Assembly: GCA_951640165.1 (NCBI GenBank)
Contig: OX621240.1
Span: 38,444,713-38,508,712, forward strand
Source of the DNA: Pseudoips prasinana
Taxonomy: Eukaryota > Arthropoda > Insecta > Lepidoptera > Nolidae
DNA length: 64,000 nucleotides
Reading direction: 5' to 3'
The position numbers and the translations under genes were made by a program. Shown here in pieces: positions 53,215-62,925 of this stretch (positions are counted from its first letter, which is position 1; every line of letters begins with the position of its first letter). The notes below the pieces were generated by a model. That model did no database searches, had not been told where the DNA came from, and saw nothing but the letters and a program-made list of their open reading frames with translations.

Positions 53215-53778
53215 TTAACATACTGGCATTCCTTTAATTTCGGTTCCGAGATCCACATTCTCAGACATACATTTCAGCTCTTCTTCAGTTATAGAGTTCA
53301 TGGTCATCAATTCAGTAGCATAAGATTTACCAGGATTTGTTAGGATTAAGAAATCATCTACTCGCTTTATTTCCAAATTGATTTTCCTTAAACAATCTAC
53401 TAGCATCGAGTCTTCATCCTCTCCTGTGAATATAACTGCCTCTTTAATACCTAGTACTGGTGCGTTGAGTACGAGTGCTGCGTCTTCCCACTTGAGGGAC
53501 TCATCCTGTTCGTTTGCACTTTCGCACTCAGCTTTCTTCTTTGCAGCAAACTCTTCAGTACATACTGAGATTTCAATAGGAGCACAGGAATCGTAATTAA
53601 AATCAGCAATCTTCGTTTCTTCATCTAATTCTTTATCCCAGTGATAGACGTACGTCCAGTTTCCAATGACTTGTGAGACATCCTCTACAGTTAGAGGTTG
53701 ATATATGTCACCATCTTGACATGCATTGACTGAATAAACAGTGAATAGGAGTGCCAAAAAATACGATGGAAATATCAT
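53215..53778 (-). CDS. Secreted lipocalin-like protein 2
   Basis: 187 residues, one exon, paralogous to 48497-49066 along its full length. Residues 1-19 (MIFPSYFLALLFTVYSVNA) form a signal peptide; the mature chain starts CQDG. G39-N-W41 TYVYHWD is the lipocalin-type motif. Shared cysteines are 20, 65, 85, 129, 170 and 187; C73 is extra and could be free or make a dimer. Conserved blocks are PIEIS, KKKAEC, WEDAA, AVIFTG, VDDFLI-TNP and ENVDLG. The chain is strongly acidic in its middle. It is convergent with gene 1 about 4.1 kb away, as after an inverted duplication. The same caveats apply: ligand unknown, family assigned by motif and length only. Divergence is much greater than between copies of the local repeats, so the duplication is old and both frames have been kept open by selection. 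Confidence 0.75.
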   Translation of the reverse strand: MIFPSYFLALLFTVYSVNACQDGDIYQPLTVEDVSQVIGNWTYVYHWDKELDEETKIADFNYDSCAPIEISVCTEEFAAKKKAECESANEQDESLKWEDAALVLNAPVLGIKEAVIFTGEDEDSMLVDCLRKINLEIKRVDDFLILTNPGKSYATELMTMNSITEEELKCMSENVDLGTEIKGMPVC

Positions 53779-53882
53779 GGTGATACTTTTGCTAGAAGCT
53801 GGTAATATGTTAGTTTTAAAGCAACACTGTCGCTTGTACGACTGTATTTTTTGTTATAGTAAAATTTGTAAAAAATGCAGGA

Positions 53883-53889
53883 ATTTATA
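53883..53889 (-). promoter_or_regulatory. TATA box of lipocalin-like gene 2
   Basis: TATAAAT on the minus strand, about 105 bases before the ATG, at nearly the same distance as in gene 1. An ACAGTCG start-site-like string follows about 40 bases downstream. Confidence 0.5.
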
Positions 53890-54420
53890 TGACTTCATCT
53901 GATAAAATGAGTACGGTTGATAGCTTCTTAATAGTAAACTGATTTTTTTTTAATGATAGAATTATCAAAATGCACTTTTTATCTTATCATATACTTTCAC
54001 TGAACTGTGATACTTTATTGTTTAGGGTATAATAGAAACCCATTTACCACGCACATAGAGACAAATAACCATACGGGCGTCACTCAACAATGATTCTATT
54101 ATTTTTATTTGTTTTACGTTTTAAAGTTATTCATTTCGTTGATTAATTCCTTATTTAGATGTTATGTACGTTTAGCTTTATAACGAAACTATAATATTGG
54201 CATAATTGGTATAAATATCTTGACAACCTACAATGATGAACTTTGGGTAAAATGATTGGTATGGTATTATAATATATTGCAATTCAATTAACAGGTTTAG
54301 TAGTTGAACAGATTGCTATCAATTAAAATGTTGTAATTTTCGACAATATTATTAGATTAATGGATGAGTTAGTTGGGTGCTTGATTCCCTCACTTAGCCT
54401 TTTGATTGGTCCATTTATAA
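53890..54420. other. No recognised feature
   Basis: AT-rich region upstream of gene 2; no motif or repeat that I can name. Confidence 0.4.
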
Positions 54421-54476
54421 ATGTTTCAAGTAGCCAAATAACATCACCCACGATGTTATTTGGCTACTCGAAACAT
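54421..54476. repeat. Near-perfect 25-bp hairpin
   Basis: The left arm 54421-54445 and right arm 54452-54476 pair over 25 bases with one G/A difference and a 6-base loop (ACCCAC). The stem core is AGTAGCCAAATAACATC. Confidence 0.85.
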
Positions 54477-54491
54477 ACAATAACTTAACTT

Positions 54492-54700
54492 AAGTTAGCT
54501 AAATATCGTTACTGTTATAAAATAAATATTATTGTAAATTATTTCCTACAATCCGTGTACCTAAATATCTATATGTACCTAGAAATAATTATAAATTAAT
54601 GATATATTACTACGAACATGTTCTGACTATTTACAAGCACTTTTTTAAAGTCTTCGTGAATAAAAACCTTTTTTATTTATTTATTTATATAAATTTTAAT
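54492..54700 (+). mobile_element. LINE-C 3' end
   Basis: TAGCTAAATATCGTTACTGT, GTGTACCTAAATATCTATAT and GACTATTTACAAGCACTTTT, ending GAATAAAAACCTTTTTTATT with a TTTA-rich tail. Confidence 0.7.
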
Positions 54701-55105
54701 ATGTCGGCGCATCGTTTAAACTTTTTCATTAAGAGTGACATAGACGGGTCACTCTAGCGGAGCGTCGTGTCGATGGTAGCGGGACGGCCATCTTAGAGAG
54801 GCTGTTTGAACTGGAACCGTCAGCACACCACTTTTGCGACGAATCGCTATTAATTAAACGAATCAAGGAAGTTTTGGACTAAATTAATATTATTTGTGGA
54901 AGAACATATTGTGATTTACGTGAAAGAAATGATATTTTGTTGTTACTTATAAATTTATTTAAATTTATTGAATTCCCATTTCATTCTGCTTATTTACCAA
55001 AATGATGAAGACTGAATGTGTTGCTATGCCCTGTTACGCTTTTAAATATAATACCAACCAGCTTTTGTTGCTTTTGTTATTTTACCATTTGGTCTCCACG
55101 AGACA
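54701..55105. other. No recognised feature
   Basis: A GC-richer patch (54770-54850, GCGGAGCGTCGTGTCGATGG) stands out but has no frame or repeat partner. Confidence 0.4.
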
Positions 55106-55120
55106 GGGTAAACCTAGTGT

Positions 55121-55544
55121 CCAGCGCTGGGAACTAATCCCAGCGCGAGAGAGTACGTATGTGGCGCCAGGCTGACTTCTTCCCAGCTAAGCGGCGCCCC
55201 TGGGATTGCTGGCGTTTGGAGGAAGGAAACTCCACTCGTCTTGTATAAGCGGTTCCGGGAAGAGGTAACATGGTGTAGCTCAGGTTGCCTAAACACGCTT
55301 GTGCGTGCTGGGGAGAGAGGGAGGGATTCATGCCCCTTCACCTCGCCGGGTGAGAGTCTCGCAAAGGCTGCAGTGCACGGCGGGGGTACCTAATGGCGAG
55401 ATCGTTCACGAGTGCCCAGAGCCCCCGCTACAAGCACTGTGACGCTGGCTACCGTGGTGGTTTTAGTGGGCAGCCCTACATACCCCGTCGCCTCCCCAAG
55501 CGACAGAAATGCGATTTGAACATTTCCACCACGTCAAAAAAAAT
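55121..55544 (+). mobile_element. Unrecognised 424-bp retroposon with 15-bp target duplications
   Basis: GC-rich insert flanked by exact direct repeats GGGTAAACCTAGTGT (55106-55120 and 55545-55559) and ending in A8T. These are the marks of target-primed reverse transcription. It starts CCAGCGCTGGGAACTAATCC and contains GCGAGAGAGTACGTATGTGG and CTCGCCGGGTGAGAGTCTCG. I see no tRNA or 5S promoter boxes. An ATG at 55393 opens a frame that runs past the insert, so it is not a gene. It could be a retrocopy of an mRNA 5' region, of a LINE 5' UTR (internally deleted), or a new SINE. Confidence 0.75.
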
Positions 55545-55627
55545 GGGTAAACCTAGTGTAGAGGTCATAATTTCAGAAAAGATATTTCGTTATTGTTACG
55601 AAATTGTAATTTCACTATTTTTTTTTA

Positions 55628-55820
55628 AGACAACGCCCGCACTAGTGAATGTAGTCCCTGTGTCGCGGGGTACATTACTAACATATATAGAAGGACACAA
55701 ATTACATCCAGACTCACAACAACTATTTGTGGTCACACAAATAGGTGTCCGGCGCGGGACTCCAACCCGCGACATGAAGCGGCGAGGCGACTGTGTTAGC
55801 TGCTGCGCCACAGGTGCAGT
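55628..55820 (-). mobile_element. SINE-B, copy
   Basis: Antisense of the full element, TCCCTGTGTCGCGGGGTACA through CGCGGGACTCCAACCCGCGA to GCTGCGCCACAGGTGCAGT. Confidence 0.8.
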
Positions 55821-56324
55821 CAAATTCACTATTATTTGTTTAAATTATTATATTAATTAAGGAAAATAATTTAACTGAATAAATCTTCATCTTATCTTAT
55901 ATATAATTACTGTCAAACTTTAATTATTAAAGGAGCGAATTATAACTATGATATTTTTGTGACAAAATGTGTATAGAGATGAATTCAAAATAAAAAAATC
56001 TTCACTTTTAAATTAATAGGAAGGTTGTAATTTAATAAAAAACTAAATGTTCATTTATGAATGCTAATTACCTTAATAATTTAAATAAGATGATTGATTT
56101 TAAATTGCTCCATACCAGTTATAGTAGTAATATTGAAAATACTTAGTAATCTTTTGGTAAGTGGTCATCGTAAGAACTCAACTAGTTACAAATTTGATGA
56201 AATGATATGTATTAGAAGAAAGAAATAAATAAAAAGTTTTATTCCCAACAAGCACATATAATACCGCATTCTTAACGTAGTTCATTTTGGAACATAGAAA
56301 GAAAGGAAATTAAAATAATAATAA
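55821..56324. other. No recognised feature
   Basis: AT-rich; nothing supported. Confidence 0.4.
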
Positions 56325-56612
56325 TAATACCTTAATAAAGACAGAACCATTGACAATATGTAGTAAAAATATTAGACTTAAACTAGATAATTAAACATAA
56401 TCTGTTGACAATAACTTGATACGAGCTAGCTAAATATCATTGCTATAATAAAATAAATTTTATAAATGTTTTCATACAATGTGTACCTAAATATCTATGT
56501 TACTAGAAATAATAATGTATACAAATATATTACTACAAACATGTTCTGACTATTTACAAGCGCTTTTTTAAAGTCTACGTGAATAAAAACCATTTTATTT
56601 TATTTATAAGGG
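56325..56612 (+). mobile_element. LINE-C 3' end
   Basis: Starts TAATACCTTAATAAAGACAG and ends GACTATTTACAAGCGCTTTT, GTGAATAAAAACCATTTTAT, with a (TTTTA)n tail. Confidence 0.7.
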
Positions 56613-56671
56613 TATTTAAGGACGCTGGTGGTCCTTTCGGCCAGCGAAAACGATATGTCTGTGTCATAGGA

Positions 56672-56990
56672 TACTTTCATCATCATCATCAAGTCAGCCA
56701 AATGACGTCGACTGCTGGACAAGGGCATTTCCAAAAGATTTCTATAATTGAGTTGTGTCATGCCATAATCGCCACGCTTGGCAGACGGAATGGCGATCGC
56801 AGTATGATGGTCATAGTATAGACGCCAGCACATCAAGCTACCCCATGTGTCAAATTTCCCCAATTGAAAGTGAACCTTATGTTAATAAAGTTGCAAATCT
56901 ATAACAGTAATTGGACAGATTGGGGAGAAAGATGGGCTGGCGTCTGAGCACAGAAAGACGCTGTTGCCCTTTTTCTCAGGGCTGTCAGCC
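56672..56990 (-). mobile_element. RTE-tailed SINE, copy 3, interrupted by H1
   Basis: TTTCATCATCATCATCAAGT marks the 3' tail, then GACTGCTGGACAAGGGC and GCGATCGCAGTATGATGGTC. The body resumes at 56947 with CACAGAAAGACGCTGTTGCC after the H1 insertion. Confidence 0.75.
56817..56946. mobile_element. H1 hairpin MITE, copy 7, inside the RTE-tailed SINE
   Basis: AGACGCCAGCACATCAAGCT at the left and its diverged inverse at the right. Sibling SINE copies give the uninterrupted sequence CATAGTACACAGA. Confidence 0.8.
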
Positions 56991-57000
56991 ACATAGCTAA

Positions 57001-57173
57001 CAGGGTTGCAGGGTACATTACAATCATATAATGAATGAATCGAAATGTCCACCCAGACTCAGAATAACTACTTATAGGTCACACAAATCGTTATCCTGGG
57101 CGGGAAAGTAACCCGGGATATGAAGTGGCGAGGTGACCATCATAACCGCTGCGCTACACGTGCAGTTACGAGA
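57001..57173 (-). mobile_element. SINE-B, degraded copy
   Basis: GCAGGGTACATTACAATCAT, ACCCAGACTCAGAATAACTA and GCTGCGCTACACGTGCAGTT are antisense SINE-B segments. Confidence 0.7.
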
Positions 57174-57311
57174 GTTTCTAATAGACTTAACCTGCTCTAA
57201 GTAAGTGATTATCTCGTCGTCGAATCGTCCTAGACTATAAGGATCAGATGTTGGTAGAACCTAACGTTGCCCAAGCACACGTTGTTGTTGATTACGTAAC
57301 CTTATATAAAT

Positions 57312-57712
57312 AAAGTATTTGTTTCTGAGTCCTGGATGTTTTCTATGTATATAAGTAGGTATGAATCCAGTCTTCTAGGCACATTTTCTCATGGTCTCGA
57401 TTCGGAGGAATACTACGGCGCCATCTGTAGTTAGTTTTAATTTATTTATGTATATAATTTACTTTTTCGTAGATTTAGTGTTTCTTTCTAATGTAGGTAG
57501 TTATGTATATTCATAAGTTTATTTAGGTTTTATTCTTATAATTGGCGTTATCCCTAATTCAAGGAAACTTTTTGTACTATTTTTTACTTTAACTTCAGAG
57601 TATGTATCTATCTATATAAGTATGTACCTATATCGCCGCCTGGTACCCATAGTACAAACTTTGCTTAGTTTGGGGCTAGGATGATTTGTGTGTCATTGTC
57701 CCTATATATAGA
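57312..57712 (+). mobile_element. SINE-A 3' part, split by about 230 bases
   Basis: GTATTTGTTTCTGAGTCCTG through TATATAAGTAGGTATG precedes, and CTATCTATATAAGTATGTAC through CCTGGTACCCATAGTACAAA follows, an unrelated block at 57367-57597 containing TACGGCGCCATCTGTAGTTA. Confidence 0.7.
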
Positions 57713-57717
57713 AAAGC

Positions 57718-57758
57718 ATAAATTTGACAGATTGGGGTAGCTTGATATGCTGGCGTCT
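57718..57758. mobile_element. H1 hairpin MITE, right-end scrap
   Basis: AAATTTGACAGATTGGGGTA then GATATGCTGGCGTCTGT; the rest is missing. Confidence 0.7.
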
Positions 57759-58160
57759 GTTCATAAGTGAATTTACATTTTATTTGAACAATAAATACCT
57801 TTAACTGAACGTAGTATCTGGTCGAGGCAGTGCTATTTTAGGTATGCAATAACATTTACAATACGGAAATAATTTGGACTCTAAAGACCCATAAGCACAT
57901 AAATTAAAAGCTAAAACGTGTTAATGTAATACTCATTTTGATTAATATCATATTAGTATGCCAATTATTAATTAAAACCCTTGGTTCACATTAGCTCCCA
58001 AACTTTGATAAAATTGACCACAAAACGGGACATTTGACGGCCGGAATTATCGAAACCACAATTGAAATACATGAATTCAAAACCTCAATGATATCTCTAT
58101 GGACTCGTTAGCATTGCAATAATCGATATATAGTTATATCAAAATAATCGGAATTACAAA
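57759..58160. other. No recognised feature
   Basis: AT-rich; nothing supported. Confidence 0.4.
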
Positions 58161-58212
58161 CAATTCTAGTATAGTAGATTACAAATACTGCCCTAACTGA
58201 ACCTTGATATAC

Positions 58213-58322
58213 TAGGTACATATACCTACTACTTTTCTTTTGTAAATAAAATTAGTATATTAAATACATACTTATAAAGATTAATTACACCCAGGCTCAG
58301 GACAAACACACATGTTCATGCC
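58213..58322 (-). mobile_element. SINE-D body fragment
   Basis: CTACTTTTCTTTTGTAAATA and TTAATTACACCCAGGCTCAG antisense of SINE-D; head and 3' domain are lost. Confidence 0.65.
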
Positions 58323-58342
58323 ATCTTGCAATTCTAGTCAAG

Positions 58343-58664
58343 TCTATATATATAAAAATGAAACCCGTTTTCCGTTGTCACGACATCACGCGTGAACGGC
58401 TGGACCGATTTCACTATTTCTTTTTTTATTGTGTTTGTTATTGTCAGGAGAAGGTTCTTATGTAAAAAAAGGAATTTAAAATTGCGCGGCAAATAAGAAA
58501 ATTTATGAATACTTCACAACTAAATATTATTTCTAATCTAACCTTAGCGCTTTGGACAATATAACCTTTTTTAATGTAACTTTTTTTTATTTGTCATAGT
58601 ATTGACAGATAGCGTGCGTTAATAGTCATCGTTAAGACAGGACAAGGTCTGTCGGGTCAGCTAG
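58343..58664 (+). mobile_element. Non-autonomous Helitron, 322 bp, exact boundaries
   Basis: Starts TCTATATATATAAAAATGAA and contains GTGAACGGCTGGACCGATTT, to my knowledge a motif of a widespread Helitron family. It ends GGTCTGTCGGGTCAGCTAG followed by T. Comparison with the empty 45-bp duplicate fixes both ends with no duplication or loss, as expected for a Helitron. Confidence 0.88.
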
Positions 58665-59110
58665 TAGATTATAAATACTGCCCTAACTGAACCTTTATCC
58701 AAACTGGACAAAGTCTAAGGTCTACTGCGTTTATTGGTTGGCTTGCACTTTGAGCACAAGGCCATAGTTTTGAAGATAACGGTTAAAGTACGGCCACTGA
58801 TATCATGAACCCTGGATGGTTGTCAGTTTTAAATATTTAAACATTACCTATATTTAGCGAAAATTAATAAATTTTAGTGTCATTAAACATAACAATATAC
58901 ATTTAGTGAATAGTTTTTAAACTATACTTTTTATAATTAATAATAATATAATAATAACAATATCCTGTGCCATTATTCCCACACGGACATCTGATCCCCT
59001 AAACAGAACTTGTACCATGTGAACCAGATAAATTATATACTAGAAATACGATAATATAATTTTCTTTTGTAAAATAAAATTATTTAATTTATAAATACTT
59101 ACATAGATAA

Positions 59111-59542
59111 CTAGACGTGCCCCACGGTTTGACCCGCGTTAAAATTATGTGTTATTAGGATGTGGAAGCTATATAACTACAATCATCATTACAGCTAAAT
59201 AAGTCCACTGCTGGACAAGCCTCCCTCAAGAATCGTCTTGGGGGGAAATGCCATAATCGCCACGCTTGGCAGGCGGGTTGGCGATCGCAGTAAGGTGGTC
59301 ATAGTAATCAGAAGGAAGCTGCTGCCCATCCTCTGATAGATATTCCCTCAGGTCGACTTCTACGCCCCCCACGGGATGAGATGGGGTGATGATATTCTGA
59401 TTCTGATATTTGTCGCCGTCACCACACAGCAGAACTGGGTCCTGGAACTATAACTACAAGGTTTCATCTTAATGCGTTGGGTAGTTTTTCAAACATCCAT
59501 ACATCCATATTCAAAAATTTCGCATTTATAATATTAGTAGGA
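59111..59542 (-). mobile_element. Helitron in SINE-D, carrying an RTE-tailed SINE
   Basis: On the minus strand it starts TCCTACTAATATTATAAATG and ends in a GCGGG-loop hairpin with GGGCACGTCTAG. It lies exactly between A and T of the SINE-D sequence. The interior is interrupted by 59185-59447. Confidence 0.85.
59185..59447 (-). mobile_element. RTE-tailed SINE, copy 4, inside the Helitron
   Basis: ATCATCATTACAGCTAAATA, then CCACTGCTGGACAAGCCTCC, GGCGATCGCAGTAAGGTGGT and ACGGGATGAGATGGGGTGAT. It is flanked by CTATATAACTACA and ACTATAACTACA, a probable target duplication of about 10-12 bp. Confidence 0.8.
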
Positions 59543-59757
59543 TTACACCCAGATTCAGAACAAACAGACGTGTTCATGTACACAAATATCTGTCCTGGGT
59601 GGGAATCAAACCAACGACCTATGGCGTTAAAGGCAAGAATCTAGCTGCTACGCCAACCAGCTCAACTATGATTAAATTTTTAACTTTTACTATTTTATTA
59701 TGCAAGCAGAAAACAAATTTCATACATCTCTTTAAAAAAAAATAGAACTCAATTTAA

Positions 59758-60050
59758 AAACGGGCCAAGTGCGAGTCGGACTCGCGCACGAAGGATTTCG
59801 TACCATTATCTATAAAACTAGCAAAAAATTCACGTCCGTTTTATGGGGGCACGCTTAAATATTTATTTTATTTTGTTTTTTAGTATTTGTTTTTACAGTG
59901 GCAACAGAAATAGATCATCTATGAAAATGTCAACTGTTTAACTATCACGGTTCATGAGATACAGCCTGGTGACAGACGGACAGACAGACAGACAGCGAAG
60001 TCTTAGTAATAGGGTCCCGTTTTACCCTTTGGGTACGGAACCCTAAAAAT
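59758..60050 (+). mobile_element. MITE-N variant (short), copy 2
   Basis: CGGGCCAAGTGCGAGTCGGA to CCTTTGGGTACGGAACCCTA, with the shared CTATCACGGTTCATGAGATA body of 41433-41706. Confidence 0.75.
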
Positions 60051-60242
60051 ATGTCTGTAAAAAGATGTGTTCATAATAATATAGTTTTTAAATGATAATT
60101 ATTTCTTTGTATAGGAAATAAGAACTAACTAAAACTTTTCTATCCTAAAAGTAACGCTCATTTATAGAAACGTCGTCTATTCGACCACTAAGCACAACAC
60201 TAAACACTTTTAGCGGCCGTACTTTAGTCGGTTTTCAGGGTG

Positions 60243-60715
60243 TCATCATATCAGCCGAATGACGTCCACTGCTGGACAAAGGCCTCCCCCAAAGATCTCC
60301 ACAATTGCCTGTCTTGCGCTATTCGCATCCAGCGGTTTCCAGCGACCCGCACAAGATCATCGGTCCATCTTGTAGGGGGCCTGCCCACGCTGGGTCTTCC
60401 GGTTCGTGGTCGCCACTCATAACCTTTCTGCCCCAACGGCTTTTGGTTCTATAAGCTATGTGCCCCGCCCACTGCAACTTTAGTTTTGCAATTCTTCGGG
60501 CTATGTCGGTGACTTTGGTTCACTTGCGGATTTCGACATTTCTGATTCGATCTCGCAGGGAAACTCCGAGCATAGCCCTCTCCATTGCTCTTTGGGTGAC
60601 TTTGAGCCTTCTAATAAGGCCCATAATGCGGGACCACGTCTCTGTTCCAAAAGTCATCACTGGCAACACACATTGGTCGAAGACTTTCGAGTTGAGACAC
60701 TGAAGGTTCAGGGTG
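60243..60715 (-). pseudogene. RTE-type LINE C-terminal region, 5'-truncated
   Basis: The minus strand reads (from 60715 leftward) a MTFGTETWS-like block, then LKVTQRAMERAMLGVSL, and finally RPSVGRPPTRWTDDLVRV, AGNRWMRIAQDRQLWRSL and GEAFVQQWTSFG with a stop. These are the last about 150 residues of an RTE-type endonuclease-reverse transcriptase as found in moths. The frame is interrupted between the blocks near 60440. No catalytic domain is present. It is the longest RTE copy in the window and explains the shorter ones at 9477, 42107, 42342, 43308 and 47455. Confidence 0.82.
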
Positions 60716-61056
60716 TAACTTGAAGAAAACTTTTTTTATGTTTCAGTAGAATCGTTTCTAATATTTTGTTTTTGTGTGTTTCGATATTTTAAGCTTAGTA
60801 GTAAGCTGAATACAAAGTCGATTGTCTTATTTAGTTGATATATTTGCGATCTGAAGTCCGATACTAGGTTATTTATTCTTAAGTGGGCCGGAAGGGCTAC
60901 AACGGAAGTGGTTCAGGATTGGCTATGAGAGTCAAGTGGTGGAAGATGGCGGATAAAATTCTCTGTAAAAGGTATCGTACATGTATACCCAATGAATCCA
61001 GTTGACTTAGTCCTTGACAATCATGAAATAATATATACTGCACTCATGTAATATTG
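60716..61056. other. No recognised feature
   Basis: No supported frame or repeat partner. Confidence 0.4.
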
Positions 61057-61250
61057 ACTGCACGTGTGGCGCAGCGGCTAAGACAGTCGCCTCGCCGCTT
61101 CGTGTCGCGGGTTCGAGTCCCGCGCCGGACGACTATTTGTGTGACCGATAAATAGTTGTGCTGAGTCTGTATGTAATTTGTGTCCGTCTATTATATGTTT
61201 GTAAAGTACCCCGCGACACAGGGATTGATTTCCCTATAGCTGGCGTTGCT
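61057..61250 (+). mobile_element. SINE-B, full copy
   Basis: CTGCACGTGTGGCGCAGCGG, CGCGGGTTCGAGTCCCGCGC and ACCCCGCGACACAGGGATTG. Very close to 46951-47145. Confidence 0.85.
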
Positions 61251-61479
61251 TTTTTTAATAAAAATAAAATAAAAATAAAAAATATATTTTTATTTGCGAT
61301 CAGCCACAGACTAAAAGCAAATTGATTGAGTGAGTGTCCGTTGTCTTTCCAAGCGTATCCCGCATCAGGAATATCTTCTCATATTTAGCAACTAGATTGT
61401 AACTCAGCTGAGACGTACAAGAAAAGGCTTGGGCACCATCCAAATGCCTTGGCATGCCAGCTGCAGAAAGATAATATAA

Positions 61480-61729
61480 TATAATATCTGGGGACAATGT
61501 CACACAGATCATCCTAGCCCCAAACTAAGCAAAGCTTGTACTATGGGTACCAGGCGACGATATACATACTTATATAGATAGATAAATACTTATATACATA
61601 GAAAACATCCATGACTCAGAAACAAATATTCGTGCTCATCACACAAATATTTGCACTTACCGGGATTCGAACCCAGGACCACCTGCTTCGTAGGCAGGAG
61701 CACTACCAACTAGGGTATGGTGACTGTCA
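61480..61729 (-). mobile_element. SINE-A, copy 8
   Basis: Complete, with an (ATA)-rich tail at the left and the head at the right (AACTAGGGTATGGTGACTGT antisense). Confidence 0.85.
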
Positions 61730-62313
61730 AAGATGCACGGGTAACACGACTTAAATGGTGAGTGATCCACTAGACAAAATAATAAATGAATCAAGCTTTT
61801 TACAGTCCGAACCCCGTTACAATTTTCTCTTTTGAACTAGGTCCTTACTGTTGAAGAAGCTACAACTCGGCCAACGAGGCAATCAATGATAGACAAGTAG
61901 TGATACGATTATAATGCATTGCCATTAAGAAACGATTATTACATCATTAATATACATTTAGTGTAATGAAATGTCCAATAAATAGAATTTCTAACCACTT
62001 TAAAACGGGATATATACGACTTCATTGGGTTTTATCGGACCTACTTGCCAACTTAAATGCAATATAAAAATACATCTAGATTTAATATCTACAAACTTTT
62101 TTTAAGTTTTATTGGTGCTGGGCTCGATATGTTAAGATCTTGTACTTCCCTTGTTGCTCAGATTAACGATTTCTATTTTTATTTTGTTGCGTTAGGAATC
62201 AGAGTAGTTTTTGAAGTAATTACACAGCTCTGAAACTACTGTGACGTTCTCTGCTTCTTCAAGATCTTGGTTTGAGTAGTATGATCTCGGTCACCCAAAC
62301 TTAATTATACCAT
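61730..62313. other. No recognised feature
   Basis: A faint SINE-C head (CGGCCAACGAGGCAATCAAT antisense) lies near 61870; otherwise unrecognised AT-rich DNA. Confidence 0.4.
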
Positions 62314-62925
62314 TTTTAGGGTCCCATAGCCAAATGGCATAAAACGGAACCCTTATAGATTCGTCATGTCTGTCTGTCTGTCTGTCCGTCCGTATGTCAC
62401 AGCCATTATTTTCCGAAACTATAAGAGCTGTACTGTTGAAACTTGGTAAGGAGATGTATTCTGTGAACCACATTAATATTTAAACAATAATAGAAAAATA
62501 ATAATAATTTTGGGGGTTCCCCATACATAGAACTGAAACTCAATTTATTTTTTCATCGTACCCATACATGTGGGGTATCTATGGATAGGTCTTCAAAAAT
62601 GAGATTGAGGTTCCTAATATTTGTTTTTTCTAAACTGAATAGTTTGCGCGAGAGACACTTCCAAAGTGGAAAAATGAGTCCCCCCCCCCCCCCCCGCCTG
62701 TAACTTCTAAAATAAGATAATGATAAAACTAAAAAAAATATATGATGTACATTACCATATAAACTAACAACGAAAATTGGTTTGAACGAAATCTAGTAAG
62801 TAGTTTTTGTTTAATGCGTCATGAATCGTAAACCGCAATTTACATTTCATTTAATCAACTGAAATACTTGCTGCTGCGGAACCCTTCATGGGCGGGTCCG
62901 ACTCGCACTTGCCCGGTTTTTTAAT
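62314..62925 (-). mobile_element. MITE-N, full copy
   Basis: Mirror of 23507-24083, with a poly-C run at about 62681-62695 and CCCTTCATGGGCGGGTCCGA at the right. The GTCTGTCTGTCTGTCCGTCC tract is near the left end. Confidence 0.75.

Larger units (their letters stand above)
58161..58695 (+). repeat. 45-bp direct repeat bracketing SINE-D and a Helitron
   Basis: The left unit 58161-58205 is CAATTCTAGTATAG joined to TAGATTACAAATACTGCC and CTAACTGAACCTT. The right unit is the same but opened by the Helitron: 58329-58342, then 58665-58695. Confidence 0.85.
58962..59663 (-). mobile_element. SINE-D, copy opened by a Helitron
   Basis: 3' domain at the left (CACGGACATCTGATCCCCTA antisense) and head at the right (CTGTCCTGGGTGGGAATCAA). 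Removing 59111-59542 restores ATAGATAATTACACCC. Confidence 0.85.

Noticed and set aside
55393..55860. 155-codon frame
   Set aside because: It runs from the A-tailed retroposon across its target duplication into a SINE-B, so it is a chimera of repeats.
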